Shown in pieces: positions 39,169 to 47,790 of a DNA stretch of 64,000 nt. The position numbers were made by a program, and so were the translations under genes. This stretch comes from Branchiibius cervicis (GTDB lineage Bacteria > Actinomycetota > Actinomycetes > Actinomycetales > Dermatophilaceae), in NCBI RefSeq assembly GCF_042661605.1, contig NZ_JBHSWJ010000002.1, positions 1,302,001 through 1,366,000 of the forward strand. The letters are read 5' to 3'. Under the pieces are notes generated by a model. That model was not told the origin of the DNA. It did no database searches and was given only the letters and a program-made list of their open reading frames with translations. Position 1 is the first letter of the stretch. Every line of letters begins with the position of its first letter.

Positions 39169-40128
39169 ATGCTCACCGGGAGCGCGTTGTGGCGCTCCGA
39201 ACCCTGGCTCGCCCAGGCCCGTGACTTCGTCGACGCCACCCTTGCCGCCCGAGGTCTACGTCGCAACGCGCCCCTGGAGACGGTTCGGGTGCAGCCGTGG
39301 TCGGCCAATCTGCGGTTCTCCTACTCCGGCCGCTCCGACGGCATCGGATGGTACAAAGCCAATGTCGCTTCGAACCGGTTCGAAGCAGATCTGATCGCCG
39401 CCCTCGCCGTGGACCACGCTGATCGGGTCGCGCCGCACTGGGCTGCGAACGACGCGGGCGACTTCATCAGCCCGGACTACGGAAGCGTCCTGGGTGAGGT
39501 GGTGGCCGAGGAGAACCTCGGGGTGCGGTGGGCATCGGTGCTCACCAGGTACGCCGAGTTGCAGGTCTTCGTCGCGCAGTCTGATCTGGAGCTGCCGACC
39601 CCGCGCTATCTACCCTCCGACGTCGCCGACGAGTTCGACTCGCGTACGGATGATTTGCTCGCACGGGAGGTGGTGCGAGCGGCTGCGTCGCGTCTCGCGG
39701 CGGGACCGGTGCCGATGTCGATCCAGCACGACGACCTCCACCAATGGAACGTGTTCCTCGGCGCTGACACCGCGCAAGCAGTCGACTCAGCGAGGTTCTT
39801 CGACTGGGGTGACAGCCACGTCGGACATCCCTTCGCCTCCGCACAGGTCGGGTTGGATCAGTTCGACGAAGACCTGACCTGGCCGGTGGGTCCTTCGCAC
39901 GACGAGCTGCTGGCGGCGTACCTCCTGCCGTGGCGTGGGTACGCCGATGACGCGACGTTGCGCTCCCTGGTGAACGACGCGTTGCTGATCGCCCCCGTGT
40001 CGCGGATCTTCAGCTGGGAACGCGCTCTGGCCGATCCGGGTCCGGAGAGCGCCGAGTGGGCGCACCGACCCGGGCAGTGGCTCGACATCGCCATCGACCG
40101 AGCGCACGCCGCGGCCCGGCTCAGCTGA
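39169..40128 (+). CDS. Aminoglycoside phosphotransferase (APH) family protein
   Basis: 319 residues. Seen: IQHDDLHQWNVFLGADTA, the kinase-like catalytic loop (HDDLHxxN), and ARFFDWGDSHVGHPFASAQ, the DxD/DFG-equivalent metal site. The N-lobe has a Lys in GWYKANVASNRFEADL. Such proteins phosphorylate small molecules; an antibiotic target cannot be claimed. The ATG is two bases after the dxs stop, so it is probably co-transcribed with dxs. Its 3' end overlaps the GDPD gene by eight bases. Confidence 0.83.
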   Translation: MLTGSALWRSEPWLAQARDFVDATLAARGLRRNAPLETVRVQPWSANLRFSYSGRSDGIGWYKANVASNRFEADLIAALAVDHADRVAPHWAANDAGDFISPDYGSVLGEVVAEENLGVRWASVLTRYAELQVFVAQSDLELPTPRYLPSDVADEFDSRTDDLLAREVVRAAASRLAAGPVPMSIQHDDLHQWNVFLGADTAQAVDSARFFDWGDSHVGHPFASAQVGLDQFDEDLTWPVGPSHDELLAAYLLPWRGYADDATLRSLVNDALLIAPVSRIFSWERALADPGPESAEWAHRPGQWLDIAIDRAHAAARLS

Positions 40129-40879
40129 CCCACTCGCCGCGCTCGGTCAGCACCTGCTTCAGCAGGTCGGCGCGGTCGGTCAGGATGCCGTCGACACCCT
40201 CGTCCAGCAGGCGGTGCATGGTGGCCTCGTCGTTGACGGTCCACACGTGCACCTTGACGCCGGCAGCGTGGGCGCGGGTCAGAAGCGCCGGGGTCAGAAT
40301 GCGTAGGCGCCCGTGCCACTCGGGGATCTGCAGGATGTCCACGCCGCCGAACGGTCTGTGCCGCAACGGTGTCCAGCGCAACAGCTTGGATCCGGCAATC
40401 ACCGCCTGCCCGGCCGAGGTCACCACCCGTCGCGACAACCGGGAAAGCACCGCGCGGCGCCGTCGGTCGGAGAAGGCGGCGACGCAGACGCGGTCGTGCG
40501 CCCGGTGTCGCTCGATGGCCGCCGCCAGGGGCTCGATCGCCGTACCCGCCTTGCAGTCGATGTTCACCCGCAGGTCCGGCCAGGTCTCGAACAACTCAGC
40601 AAGGGTCGGGATGGGCTCGGTGCCGCCGATCCGGGCTTGCCGTACGGCGCTCCACGGCAAGGCGTTGATCGCACCTGACCCGTCGCTCACCCGGTCCAGG
40701 GTGTCGTCATGGAAGGCCACCAACACGCCGTCGGCGGTCGCGTGTACGTCGGTCTCGACGTACCGGTAGCCGAGGTCGACGGCGTTGGCGAAGGCGGCCC
40801 GGGAGTTCTCCCAGCGCTCGGGGGAGAAGCCTCGGTGCGCCATCGGGATCGGGGCGGGCCAGTCCAGGAAGCCGGTCAC
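40121..40879 (-). CDS. Glycerophosphodiester phosphodiesterase
   Basis: 252 residues from the GTG at 40879. It hydrolyses glycerophosphodiesters to glycerol 3-phosphate and an alcohol. Seen: IPMAHRGFSPERWENSRAAF with the catalytic HRG, YVETDVHATADGVLVAFHDD with the metal ligands and second histidine, NIDCKAGTAIEP, and VHVWTVNDEATMHRLLDEGV near the C-terminus. No signal peptide is visible, so it probably acts in the cytoplasm. The 129 bases upstream, up to the next gene, hold nothing I can call. Confidence 0.9.
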   Translation of the reverse strand: MTGFLDWPAPIPMAHRGFSPERWENSRAAFANAVDLGYRYVETDVHATADGVLVAFHDDTLDRVSDGSGAINALPWSAVRQARIGGTEPIPTLAELFETWPDLRVNIDCKAGTAIEPLAAAIERHRAHDRVCVAAFSDRRRRAVLSRLSRRVVTSAGQAVIAGSKLLRWTPLRHRPFGGVDILQIPEWHGRLRILTPALLTRAHAAGVKVHVWTVNDEATMHRLLDEGVDGILTDRADLLKQVLTERGEWVS

Positions 40880-41008
40880 GCAGGGATTATGTCGTGCCCG
40901 GATACGCACGAAGGACCTGGTCCGGCGCCCGACGAGGTGACTGGATTACTCGCGATGACCGCGCGCAGGTGCCGGCTGCGGCCGGCGCCGCACCACGCGC
41001 GCTGCGCT

Positions 41009-41386
41009 TTAGGCGTAGACGATGTGCAGGTCCGGGTTGCGCACGGCGGCGCGCGCGGCGGCCGTGCGATGCCAGGCCGCGGTGTACCCCGCGTAGCGGG
41101 GCAATGCCCGGATGAACGCGCGGTCGTCGGCGTAGACGGTCACCTGCTGCTGTCCAGCCATCCCGGCCACCACCGCATCGGTGAACCGGCTGATGGCTTC
41201 GACGACCTCGTGCAGGTCATCGGGGAGGCGCTCGTCGCCACACAGGATGCGGCGAAGGCGCGGTAGGTCGATCTCCAGCAGCCGGGCCGCGGCCGGCTCG
41301 GACAGGTCCAGCAGTTGTAGCGTCCCGGTCAGTTCAGCCGACCGCAGAAGGGTTGCCATACGACCAGCGTGGCCTAGAAGTGACAT
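41009..41386 (-). CDS. Hypothetical protein, possible helix-turn-helix
   Basis: 125 residues, or 116 from an internal ATG at 41359. I do not recognise the family. Seen: an all-helical prediction by eye, with LSEPAAARLLEIDLPRLRRI and LCGDERLPDDLHEVVEAISR resembling an Xre-type helix-turn-helix, and no cysteine pair or membrane segment. Neither start has a strong ribosome site. It lies upstream of GDPD and downstream of the HTH-MurA gene, all on one strand, so it may be co-transcribed. That it is a real gene rests on the open frame and neighbour orientation only. Confidence 0.5.
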   Translation of the reverse strand: MSLLGHAGRMATLLRSAELTGTLQLLDLSEPAAARLLEIDLPRLRRILCGDERLPDDLHEVVEAISRFTDAVVAGMAGQQQVTVYADDRAFIRALPRYAGYTAAWHRTAAARAAVRNPDLHIVYA

Positions 41387-41447
41387 GCGTCACGTCGTAC
41401 GAAAGGACGAAAGTTCGTCCTCTTTTTAGCGGAGGTGAAGACGGCGA

Positions 41448-43013
41448 CTAATCCCTGAACGCCTGGATGTCCGCGCCGATCTCGTTCAGGCGCGAGAACA
41501 GCTCCTCGTAGCCGCGGTTGATCACGTAGATGTTGCGCAGCACCGACTCGCCGGGCGCGGCCAGCATCGCCAGCAGGATCACCACACCCGGGCGCAGCGC
41601 CGGCGGGCACATGATCTCGGCGGGGCGCCATTTCGGCGTCGGGCCGTTGATCAGGATCTTGTGCGGGTCCATCAGCCGTACGTTCGCACCCAGCGTGCCC
41701 AACTCGGTCAGGTAGATGGCGCGGTTCTCGTAGACCCAGTCGTGGATCAACGTCTCACCGTTGGCCATCGCCGCGATCACCGCGAAGAACGGCAGGTTGT
41801 CGATGTTGACGCCCGGGAACGGCATCGGGTGGATCTTGTCCTTCGGGGCGGTCAGCGTCGACGGCACCGTGGTCAGGTCCACCAGGCGCGTCGCACCGTT
41901 GGCCGAGGTGTACTCGTCGGTCGTTTCGTACTTCAGGCCCATGTCGGCCAGGATCGTCAGCTCGATCTCCATGAATTCGATCGGCACCCGCCGGATCGTG
42001 ATCTGAGAATCGGTGACAATGGCCGCGGTCAGCAGCGACATCGCCTCGATCGGGTCCTCCGAAGGGCTGTACTCGATGTCCACGTCGATCTCTTCGACGC
42101 CGCGCACGGTCAGCGTGGTGCTGCCGATGCCGTCGACCTGTACGCCGAGCTCCCGCAGGAAGTAGCACAGGTCCTGCACCATGTAGTTCGGGCTGGCGTT
42201 GCGGATGATCGTGGTGCCCGGGTAGCGGGCAGCAGCGAACAGCGCGTTCTCGGTGACCGTGTCACCGCGCTCGATCAGGATGATCGGCCGGGTCGGGTGC
42301 ACCGAGCGGTCCACCTCCGCGTTGTAGTAGCCCGACGTGGCGTGCACGTTCAGGCCGAACGAGCGCAGCGCGTGCAGGTGCGGCTCCACGGTGCGCTCCC
42401 CGAGGTCGCAGCCGCCCTGCATGGGCAGCTTGAACTCGTCGAACTCGTGCAGCAACGGACCGAGGAACATCAAGATGGTGCGGGTACGCCGAGCCGCGGC
42501 TTCGTCCATCGCGTCCAAGTCCAGCCGGGCCGGGGGAGTGATCTCCAGATCGGAGGAATCCGGCAGCCAGCGCGTCTTGACCCCGATGGAGTTCAGCACC
42601 TCGGTGATGCGATTGACCTCTTCGATGCGGGCCAGGCTGCGTAGGGTCGTCTTGCCCTTGTTCAGCAACGCGGCGCACAGACACGCGACACCGGCGTTCT
42701 TGCTGGAGCGCACGTCGATCGTGCCCGACAGCTGGCGGCCACCGTTGATCCGCAGGTTGATCGGGCGGTTCGGATCGGGCAGCCCGACGACGTCGGTGTC
42801 CAGCGCCTCGCTGATCCGGGTCAACATCTCCAGGCTGACGTTCTGCTTGCCCTGCTCGATGCGGGCAATCGCGCTCTGAGAGGTCTGCAACGCCTCGGCC
42901 AGCTCGGCCTGGGTCAGCTTCTTGTGCATCCGCGCATCGCGCACCAGACCTCCGATACGCGACAGCGTCTGCGCTGTCGTCTCGGACGCAGTAGTCGTCA
43001 GGGTGTCGGTCAT
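41448..43013 (-). CDS. Xre-type HTH domain fused to a MurA-like UDP-GlcNAc 1-carboxyvinyltransferase
   Basis: 521 residues from the ATG at 43013. Residues about 20-75 are an Xre helix-turn-helix (LVRDARMHKKLTQAELAEAL, SQSAIARIEQGKQNVSLEML). The rest is an EPSP-synthase-fold domain like MurA, which adds enolpyruvate to UDP-GlcNAc. Active-site features are visible: SSKNAGVACLCAAL, the cysteine loop MQGGCDLGERTVEPHL, PGVNIDNLPFF, ENRAIYLTEL and INRGYEELFSRL. The usual DLR motif reads ALR, so one acidic residue is missing. It could be an active enzyme with its own repressor domain, or a regulator that senses UDP-GlcNAc. The upstream palindrome fits self-control. Confidence 0.85.
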   Translation of the reverse strand: MTDTLTTTASETTAQTLSRIGGLVRDARMHKKLTQAELAEALQTSQSAIARIEQGKQNVSLEMLTRISEALDTDVVGLPDPNRPINLRINGGRQLSGTIDVRSSKNAGVACLCAALLNKGKTTLRSLARIEEVNRITEVLNSIGVKTRWLPDSSDLEITPPARLDLDAMDEAAARRTRTILMFLGPLLHEFDEFKLPMQGGCDLGERTVEPHLHALRSFGLNVHATSGYYNAEVDRSVHPTRPIILIERGDTVTENALFAAARYPGTTIIRNASPNYMVQDLCYFLRELGVQVDGIGSTTLTVRGVEEIDVDIEYSPSEDPIEAMSLLTAAIVTDSQITIRRVPIEFMEIELTILADMGLKYETTDEYTSANGATRLVDLTTVPSTLTAPKDKIHPMPFPGVNIDNLPFFAVIAAMANGETLIHDWVYENRAIYLTELGTLGANVRLMDPHKILINGPTPKWRPAEIMCPPALRPGVVILLAMLAAPGESVLRNIYVINRGYEELFSRLNEIGADIQAFRD

Positions 43014-43024
43014 GCGGACCAATG

Positions 43025-43042
43025 TAACTCATATATGAGATA
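43025..43042. promoter_or_regulatory. Palindrome upstream of the HTH-MurA gene
   Basis: A perfect 12-base core CTCATATATGAG (43028-43039) with flanking TA pairs lies 12-29 bases upstream of the start codon. AT-rich palindromes of this size are typical Xre targets, so binding by the gene's own HTH domain is a reasonable guess. Confidence 0.55.
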
Positions 43043-43122
43043 AGACCGGTCGCCCGAGACCCGTGTGTCGGACGACCGGCCTCATCCGAGTTGGTCATAT
43101 GCCCCAGGTGCTATGACTAATG

Positions 43123-45234
43123 TCACGAACCGTTCGGAAGGCACGCAACTCCCGGTGGCAGGAAGCGCTGGCCGGTGACCTTTTCGGACACGCCGAGACG
43201 GTCGAGCAGCGGTGTGACGCCGCCGTTCCAGAACGGGAAGCCGGCACCGGTGATCATCGCCAGGTCGATGTCCTGCGGCGCCGCGACCACGCCCTCGTCC
43301 AGCATCAGGCGGACCTCTTCGGCGAGCGCGTCCAGGGTCTGCTCCCGGACCTGCTCGCTGGTCAGCACCACCGGGTTGTCCGGCGCCTCGAACAGGTCCA
43401 GGACCGACGGGTCGAGCTTTCCGTCCGGGCCGTAGAACCCGGTCTTCTTCGCCTCGACCACCTTGGCCAGGTTCGGGGAGCTGTAGAACCGCTCCGGGAA
43501 CGCCGCGTGCAGCGTCTCGTTGTTGTGCAACGCGATCGCCGGACCGACCAGGCCGATCAGTACGAACGGCGGCATCGGAGCGATCCCGGCGAAAGCCGCG
43601 TCCGCGACCTCGATCGGCGTGCCCTCGTCGACGATCTTGCCGACTTCGCCCATGAACCGGCCCAGCAGCCGGTTCACGACGAACGAGGGGGAGTTCTTGA
43701 CCAGGATGCAGGTTTTGCCCAGGCCCTTGCCGGTTGCGAACGCCGTGGCCAGCGTGGCGTCGTCGGTGTGCTCGCTTTTGATGATCTCCACCAGCGGCAT
43801 CACGGCCACCGGGTTGAAGAAGTGGAAGCCGACGACCCGCTCGGGGTGCTTCAGGTCGGCCGCCATCTGCGTGATATCCAGCGAGGAGGTGTTGGTCGCC
43901 AGGATGCACTCGGGGGAGATGACCTCCTCGCACTGGGCGAAGACGGTCTTCTTCACCGACATCTCCTCGAAGACCGCCTCGATCACGAAGTCCGCATCCG
44001 CGAACGCGGCTTTGGACGTCGAACCGGTCACGATGCCTTTGAGGAAGTTGGCCTTGTCCGGGTTCACCCGACCCTTATCGGCGAGCTTGTCGACCTCGGC
44101 GTGTACGTAGGCCACGCCCTTGTCGACCCGCTCCTGGTCCAGGTCGGTCAGCACCACCGGCACACCCAGGCGCCGGGCGAAGAGCAACGCCATCTGGCTG
44201 GCCATCAGGCCGGCGCCGACGATGCCGATCTTGGTGACCTTGCGGGCCAGCGACTTGTCGGGCGCACCCGCGGGCCGCTTGGCGCGCTTTTGCACCAGAT
44301 CGAAGGCGTACAGGCCGGCGCGCAGTTCGTCGGACATGATCAGGTCGCCCAGCGCCTGGTTCTCGGCCTCGAACGCTTCCTGCCGGCTCGCCGTACGGGC
44401 CGAACCGATCAAATCCAGCGCGCGGTAAGGCGCCGGAGCGGCGCCGCCCACCCGGGCGTCGACCTGCTTGCGCGCCTCGGCGAGGGTGCCCTCCCAGGTG
44501 GCCTCGGACAGGTCGACCTCGGGGCGCTGCACCTGCTCGCGGCCGGCGATGATGTCGGCGGCGAACTTCAGCGAGTCCTCCAGGAAGGTGACCGGCTCGA
44601 AGATCCTGTCCGCGACGCCCAGTTTGAAGGCGGCCGGACCGTTCAGCATCCGGTTGTTCGATAGCGGGTTGGACACGATGAGTGTCAACGCGTTCTGTAC
44701 GCCGATCAGCCGGGGCAGCAGGTAGGTCCCGCCCCAGCCGGGCACCAGCCCCAGGAAGCACTCCGGGGTCGCGTAGGCCGGCACGCCGGAGGAGATGGTG
44801 CGGTAGTCGGCGTAGAGCGGCAGCTCGACGCCACCGCCCATGGACGCGCCGTTGATGAAGCCGAAGGTCGGCACCGGCAGGTCGGCGAGCTTGCTGAAGG
44901 TTTCATGACCCATCCGGGCGATCTCCAGCGCCTGCTCCTTGGCGGAGATGGCCGGGACGGCGGTCAGGTCGGCACCGACGGCGAAGATGAACGGCTTGCC
45001 GGTGACTCCGACGCCGACGATCTCCGTGGCGGCGGCCCGCTCGGCGATGGTGTCCAGGGCGGCCGACAGCTCCGAAAGGCCCTGGGCGCCGAAGGAATTC
45101 GGCTTGGTGTGGTCGAAGCCGTTGTCCAGCGTGATCAGCACGAAGGTGCCCTCGCCGCCGGGCAGGGTGATGTCCTGCACGTGCGGGTGGGTCACGACCT
45201 CGTCAACGGTGGGCAGCGTGGTGGTAGCGGTCAT
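43123..45234 (-). CDS. fadB: Fatty-acid oxidation alpha subunit: enoyl-CoA hydratase / 3-hydroxyacyl-CoA dehydrogenase
   Basis: 703 residues. The N-terminal crotonase domain (to about residue 300) hydrates enoyl-CoA: GFINGASMGGGVELPLYADY and ECFLGLVPGWGGTYLLPRLI carry the oxyanion and acid residues. The middle and C-terminal dehydrogenase oxidises 3-hydroxyacyl-CoA with NAD: TKIGIVGAGLMASQMALLFA, LATNTSSLDITQMA, VVGFHFFNPVAVMPLVEII. The ATG at 45234 lies one base past the stop of the thiolase gene, so the two are translated from one operon and probably form one complex. It has a separate downstream neighbour, HTH-MurA, 109 bases away. Confidence 0.93.
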   Translation of the reverse strand: MTATTTLPTVDEVVTHPHVQDITLPGGEGTFVLITLDNGFDHTKPNSFGAQGLSELSAALDTIAERAAATEIVGVGVTGKPFIFAVGADLTAVPAISAKEQALEIARMGHETFSKLADLPVPTFGFINGASMGGGVELPLYADYRTISSGVPAYATPECFLGLVPGWGGTYLLPRLIGVQNALTLIVSNPLSNNRMLNGPAAFKLGVADRIFEPVTFLEDSLKFAADIIAGREQVQRPEVDLSEATWEGTLAEARKQVDARVGGAAPAPYRALDLIGSARTASRQEAFEAENQALGDLIMSDELRAGLYAFDLVQKRAKRPAGAPDKSLARKVTKIGIVGAGLMASQMALLFARRLGVPVVLTDLDQERVDKGVAYVHAEVDKLADKGRVNPDKANFLKGIVTGSTSKAAFADADFVIEAVFEEMSVKKTVFAQCEEVISPECILATNTSSLDITQMAADLKHPERVVGFHFFNPVAVMPLVEIIKSEHTDDATLATAFATGKGLGKTCILVKNSPSFVVNRLLGRFMGEVGKIVDEGTPIEVADAAFAGIAPMPPFVLIGLVGPAIALHNNETLHAAFPERFYSSPNLAKVVEAKKTGFYGPDGKLDPSVLDLFEAPDNPVVLTSEQVREQTLDALAEEVRLMLDEGVVAAPQDIDLAMITGAGFPFWNGGVTPLLDRLGVSEKVTGQRFLPPGVACLPNGS

Positions 45235-45235
45235 G

Positions 45236-46468
45236 TCAAGCAACCTCTCCTGCAGCGGCGACGCTGCTGACGTAGTCCTTGTGGTGCGGGTTCTCCCAGA
45301 TGACGCTGCCGCCCATGCCCAGGCCGATGCACATCGCGGTCAGCCCGTAGCGGACCTCCGGGTGCTCGGCGAACTCGCGGGACAACTGGGTCATCAGCCG
45401 CACACCGGAGGACGCCAGCGGGTGCCCGGTGGCGATGGCGCCACCCCAGGGGTTGACGCGCTCGTCGTCCTGGTCGATCCCGAAGTGGTCCAGGAAGGCC
45501 AGCACCTGCACGGCGAATGCTTCGTTCAGCTCGAACAGGCCGATGTCGTCGATGCTCAGGCCGGTCTTCTCCAGCGCCTTCTCGGTCGCCGGAACCGGGC
45601 CGACACCCATGACCTCGGGCTCAACGCCGACGAAGGCGTAGCCCACCAGGCGCATCCCGACCGGAAGGCCGAGCTGCGTCGCAGCTTCTTCGGAGGCCAG
45701 GATGCACGCGGTCGCACCGTCGTTCAGGCCGGCGGCGTTACCCGCGGTGACGTGCCCGTGCGGCCGGAACGGGGTCTTCAGGTGTGCCAGGTCCTCCATC
45801 GTCGTACCCGGACGAGGGGGCTCGTCCTGCACCGCCAGACCCCAGCCCTTCTCCTGGTGCTGGGTCGCGACCGGCACCAGGTCCGTCTGGATCTTGCCGT
45901 TGGCGTAGGCCTTGGCCAGCTTCTCCTGACTACCGACGGCGAACGCGTCGCAGCGCTCCTTGGTGATGGCCGGGAAGCGGTCGTGCAAGTTCTCGGCAGT
46001 CGAGCCCATGACCAGGGCGGAGGGGTCGACCAGTTTCTCGGCGACGATCCGCGGGTTGGGGTCGACGCCTTCGCCCATCGGGTGGCGGCCCATGTGCTCG
46101 ACCCCGCCGGCGATCGCGACGTCGTAGGCGCCGAAGGCGATCGAGGAGGCGGTGTTGGTGACGGCAGTCATCGCACCGGCGCACATCCGGTCGACCGAGT
46201 AGCCGGGGGTGGACTTAGGCAGCCCGGACAGCAGGGCAGCGGTGCGGCCGAGGGTCAGGCCCTGGTCGCCGATCTGGGTGGTCGCGGCGATCGCGACCTC
46301 TTCGACCTTCTCGGCCGGCAACTGCGGGTTGCGGCGCAACAGGTCACGAATGCACTTGATGACGAGGTCGTCGGCGCGGGTCTGGGCGTAGATGCCCTTC
46401 TCCCCGGCCTTGCCGAACGGGGTGCGAACCCCATCGACGAAGACGACTTCCGAGAGCGTGCGGGGCAC
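45236..46468 (-). CDS. fadA: Acetyl-CoA acyltransferase (thiolase)
   Basis: 410 residues. It cleaves 3-ketoacyl-CoA with CoA, the last step of beta-oxidation. Seen: the acylation cysteine in SVDRMCAGAMTAVTN (about residue 94), IAGGVEHMGRHPMG, NPWGGAIATGHPLASSGVRL with the catalytic histidine, and the second cysteine in GLTAMCIGLGMGGSVIWEN. The GTG start at 46468 follows TTGGAGG by four bases. It is first in the operon with fadB; a palindrome about 50-66 bases upstream of the start may be its operator. Confidence 0.94.
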   Translation of the reverse strand: MPRTLSEVVFVDGVRTPFGKAGEKGIYAQTRADDLVIKCIRDLLRRNPQLPAEKVEEVAIAATTQIGDQGLTLGRTAALLSGLPKSTPGYSVDRMCAGAMTAVTNTASSIAFGAYDVAIAGGVEHMGRHPMGEGVDPNPRIVAEKLVDPSALVMGSTAENLHDRFPAITKERCDAFAVGSQEKLAKAYANGKIQTDLVPVATQHQEKGWGLAVQDEPPRPGTTMEDLAHLKTPFRPHGHVTAGNAAGLNDGATACILASEEAATQLGLPVGMRLVGYAFVGVEPEVMGVGPVPATEKALEKTGLSIDDIGLFELNEAFAVQVLAFLDHFGIDQDDERVNPWGGAIATGHPLASSGVRLMTQLSREFAEHPEVRYGLTAMCIGLGMGGSVIWENPHHKDYVSSVAAAGEVA

Positions 46469-46516
46469 GGTGCCTCCAACGGTGAGACGACGGGAACGTC
46501 TCTACTCTAACTCGCT

Positions 46517-46534
46517 TGTTACTCGTCAGTAACA
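46517..46534. promoter_or_regulatory. Candidate operator of the fadA-fadB operon
   Basis: Inverted repeat TGTTACT-CGTC-AGTAACA with perfect seven-base arms, 49-66 bases upstream of the fadA start codon. It overlaps the stop codon of the RNase D-like gene. Many actinobacterial beta-oxidation operons are controlled by TetR-type repressors at sites of this size; the regulator here is unknown. A second, weaker inverted repeat (GAGACG/CGTCTC, 46484-46502) lies between it and the gene. Confidence 0.5.
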
Positions 46535-47790
46535 GTATCCTCCGCAGGCTGGGCGGTCGCGGCCTGCTTGATCACCGGGAGAGTGAGCTCTACCTGCCAT
46601 GGGCGAGCCCCCCGTTGGGTCAGGAAACCACGAATCGTGTTGTCGTCCAACGGATCAGGCAGCTGCCACAGGATCCGGCGCAGCGTGTCCGGCTGCAGGA
46701 TGTTCTCGACAGGCACGTTGCGTTCGTCGCTGATCACCGCCAGTTGCTCCCGGGCCGAGGCGAGGCGGGCCGCGGCCGCCGGGTCGCGATCGCTCCAGGA
46801 CCGAGCCGGCGGGGGCGCGTCGGTGCGCGGCGGCGGGCCGGGCAGGTCCGCGGCGGGGAGGGCGTCAGCTCGGCGTACGGCGTCCAGCCAGTCGCGCTGG
46901 TAGCGCGGCACCCCGGTGTGTGCGGGCCGGGCCTTGCCCCGCCGGGAGGTGGCCTCGGTGCGGATCGCCGCCAGATCGGCAGCGTTCTTCGGGTCCTGTT
47001 TGGCCATCTCGATCAGCACGGCGTCGGGGAGCACCCGGCCCGGCGAGGTGTCGCGATCCTGCGCGATGCGATCGCGGGTCTGCCACAGTTCGCGGACCCG
47101 GCCCGTCACCCGCCGGTCACGCACGGTGTGCAGTCCCGAGGTACGTCGCCACGGTTCCTCCCGGACCGGCGGCCCGGCGAAGCGGGTCAGTGCCGCGAAG
47201 TCCTGCAGCGCCCAGTCGAGCTTGCCCTGGGACTGCAGGTCGGCGTACATCGCATCACGCACGTCGACCAGCAACTCGACATCGAGCGCGGCATAGCGCA
47301 GCCACGGCTCGGGCAACGGGCGGGTGGACCAGTCGACCGCTGAGTGTTCCTTGGCCAGGCTCACCCCCAGGTAATGCTCGATGACCGCGGCCAGCCCGAC
47401 CCGCGGCAATCCCGCCAGGCGGGCACCGACCTCGGTGTCGAACAGGCTGGCCGGCCGCAGCCCGACCTCAGCCAGGCACACCAGGTCCTGGGTCGCGGCG
47501 TGCAGGATCCACTCGGCGCCGCCGATGGCGTCCTGGACCGGCGATAGATCAGGGATGGCGGCGGGGTCGAAGAGGAACGTCCCGGCTCCGTTGCGGCGCA
47601 ACTGCACCAGGTAGGCGCGGTTGCCGTAGCGGTAGCCGGAGGCGCGTTCGGCGTCGATCGCGATCGGGCCGGATCCGGCGGCGATCGCATCGGCCGCGAC
47701 CAACAGGTCACGTTCGGTGGCGGTGACCGGCGGGAGGCCGTCGCGCGGCGCTTCCAGGACGGGGTAGTTCTCGGAATCCGCCGATTCCAT
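46519..47790 (-). CDS. Ribonuclease D-like protein with HRDC domain
   Basis: 423 residues. The N-terminal DEDD-type 3'-5' exonuclease fold has GPIAIDAERASGYRYGNRAY (first acidic pair), EWILHAATQDLVCLAEVGL, and LRYAALDVELLVDVRDAMYA. An HRDC domain follows (VRELWQTRDRIAQDRDTSPG, RVLPDAVLIEMAKQDPKN). It probably trims structured RNA; the substrate is unknown. The ATG at 47790 overlaps the DUF3000 stop (ATGA), so it is translationally coupled to that gene. This is the Rv2681 slot beside DUF3000 and hemE. Confidence 0.9.
   Translation of the reverse strand: MESADSENYPVLEAPRDGLPPVTATERDLLVAADAIAAGSGPIAIDAERASGYRYGNRAYLVQLRRNGAGTFLFDPAAIPDLSPVQDAIGGAEWILHAATQDLVCLAEVGLRPASLFDTEVGARLAGLPRVGLAAVIEHYLGVSLAKEHSAVDWSTRPLPEPWLRYAALDVELLVDVRDAMYADLQSQGKLDWALQDFAALTRFAGPPVREEPWRRTSGLHTVRDRRVTGRVRELWQTRDRIAQDRDTSPGRVLPDAVLIEMAKQDPKNAADLAAIRTEATSRRGKARPAHTGVPRYQRDWLDAVRRADALPAADLPGPPPRTDAPPPARSWSDRDPAAAARLASAREQLAVISDERNVPVENILQPDTLRRILWQLPDPLDDNTIRGFLTQRGARPWQVELTLPVIKQAATAQPAEDTVTDE

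Noticed and set aside
39169..40128. The APH-family gene as an antibiotic-resistance gene
   Set aside because: Only the general kinase motifs are visible; the family includes many non-resistance kinases and there is no mobile context.
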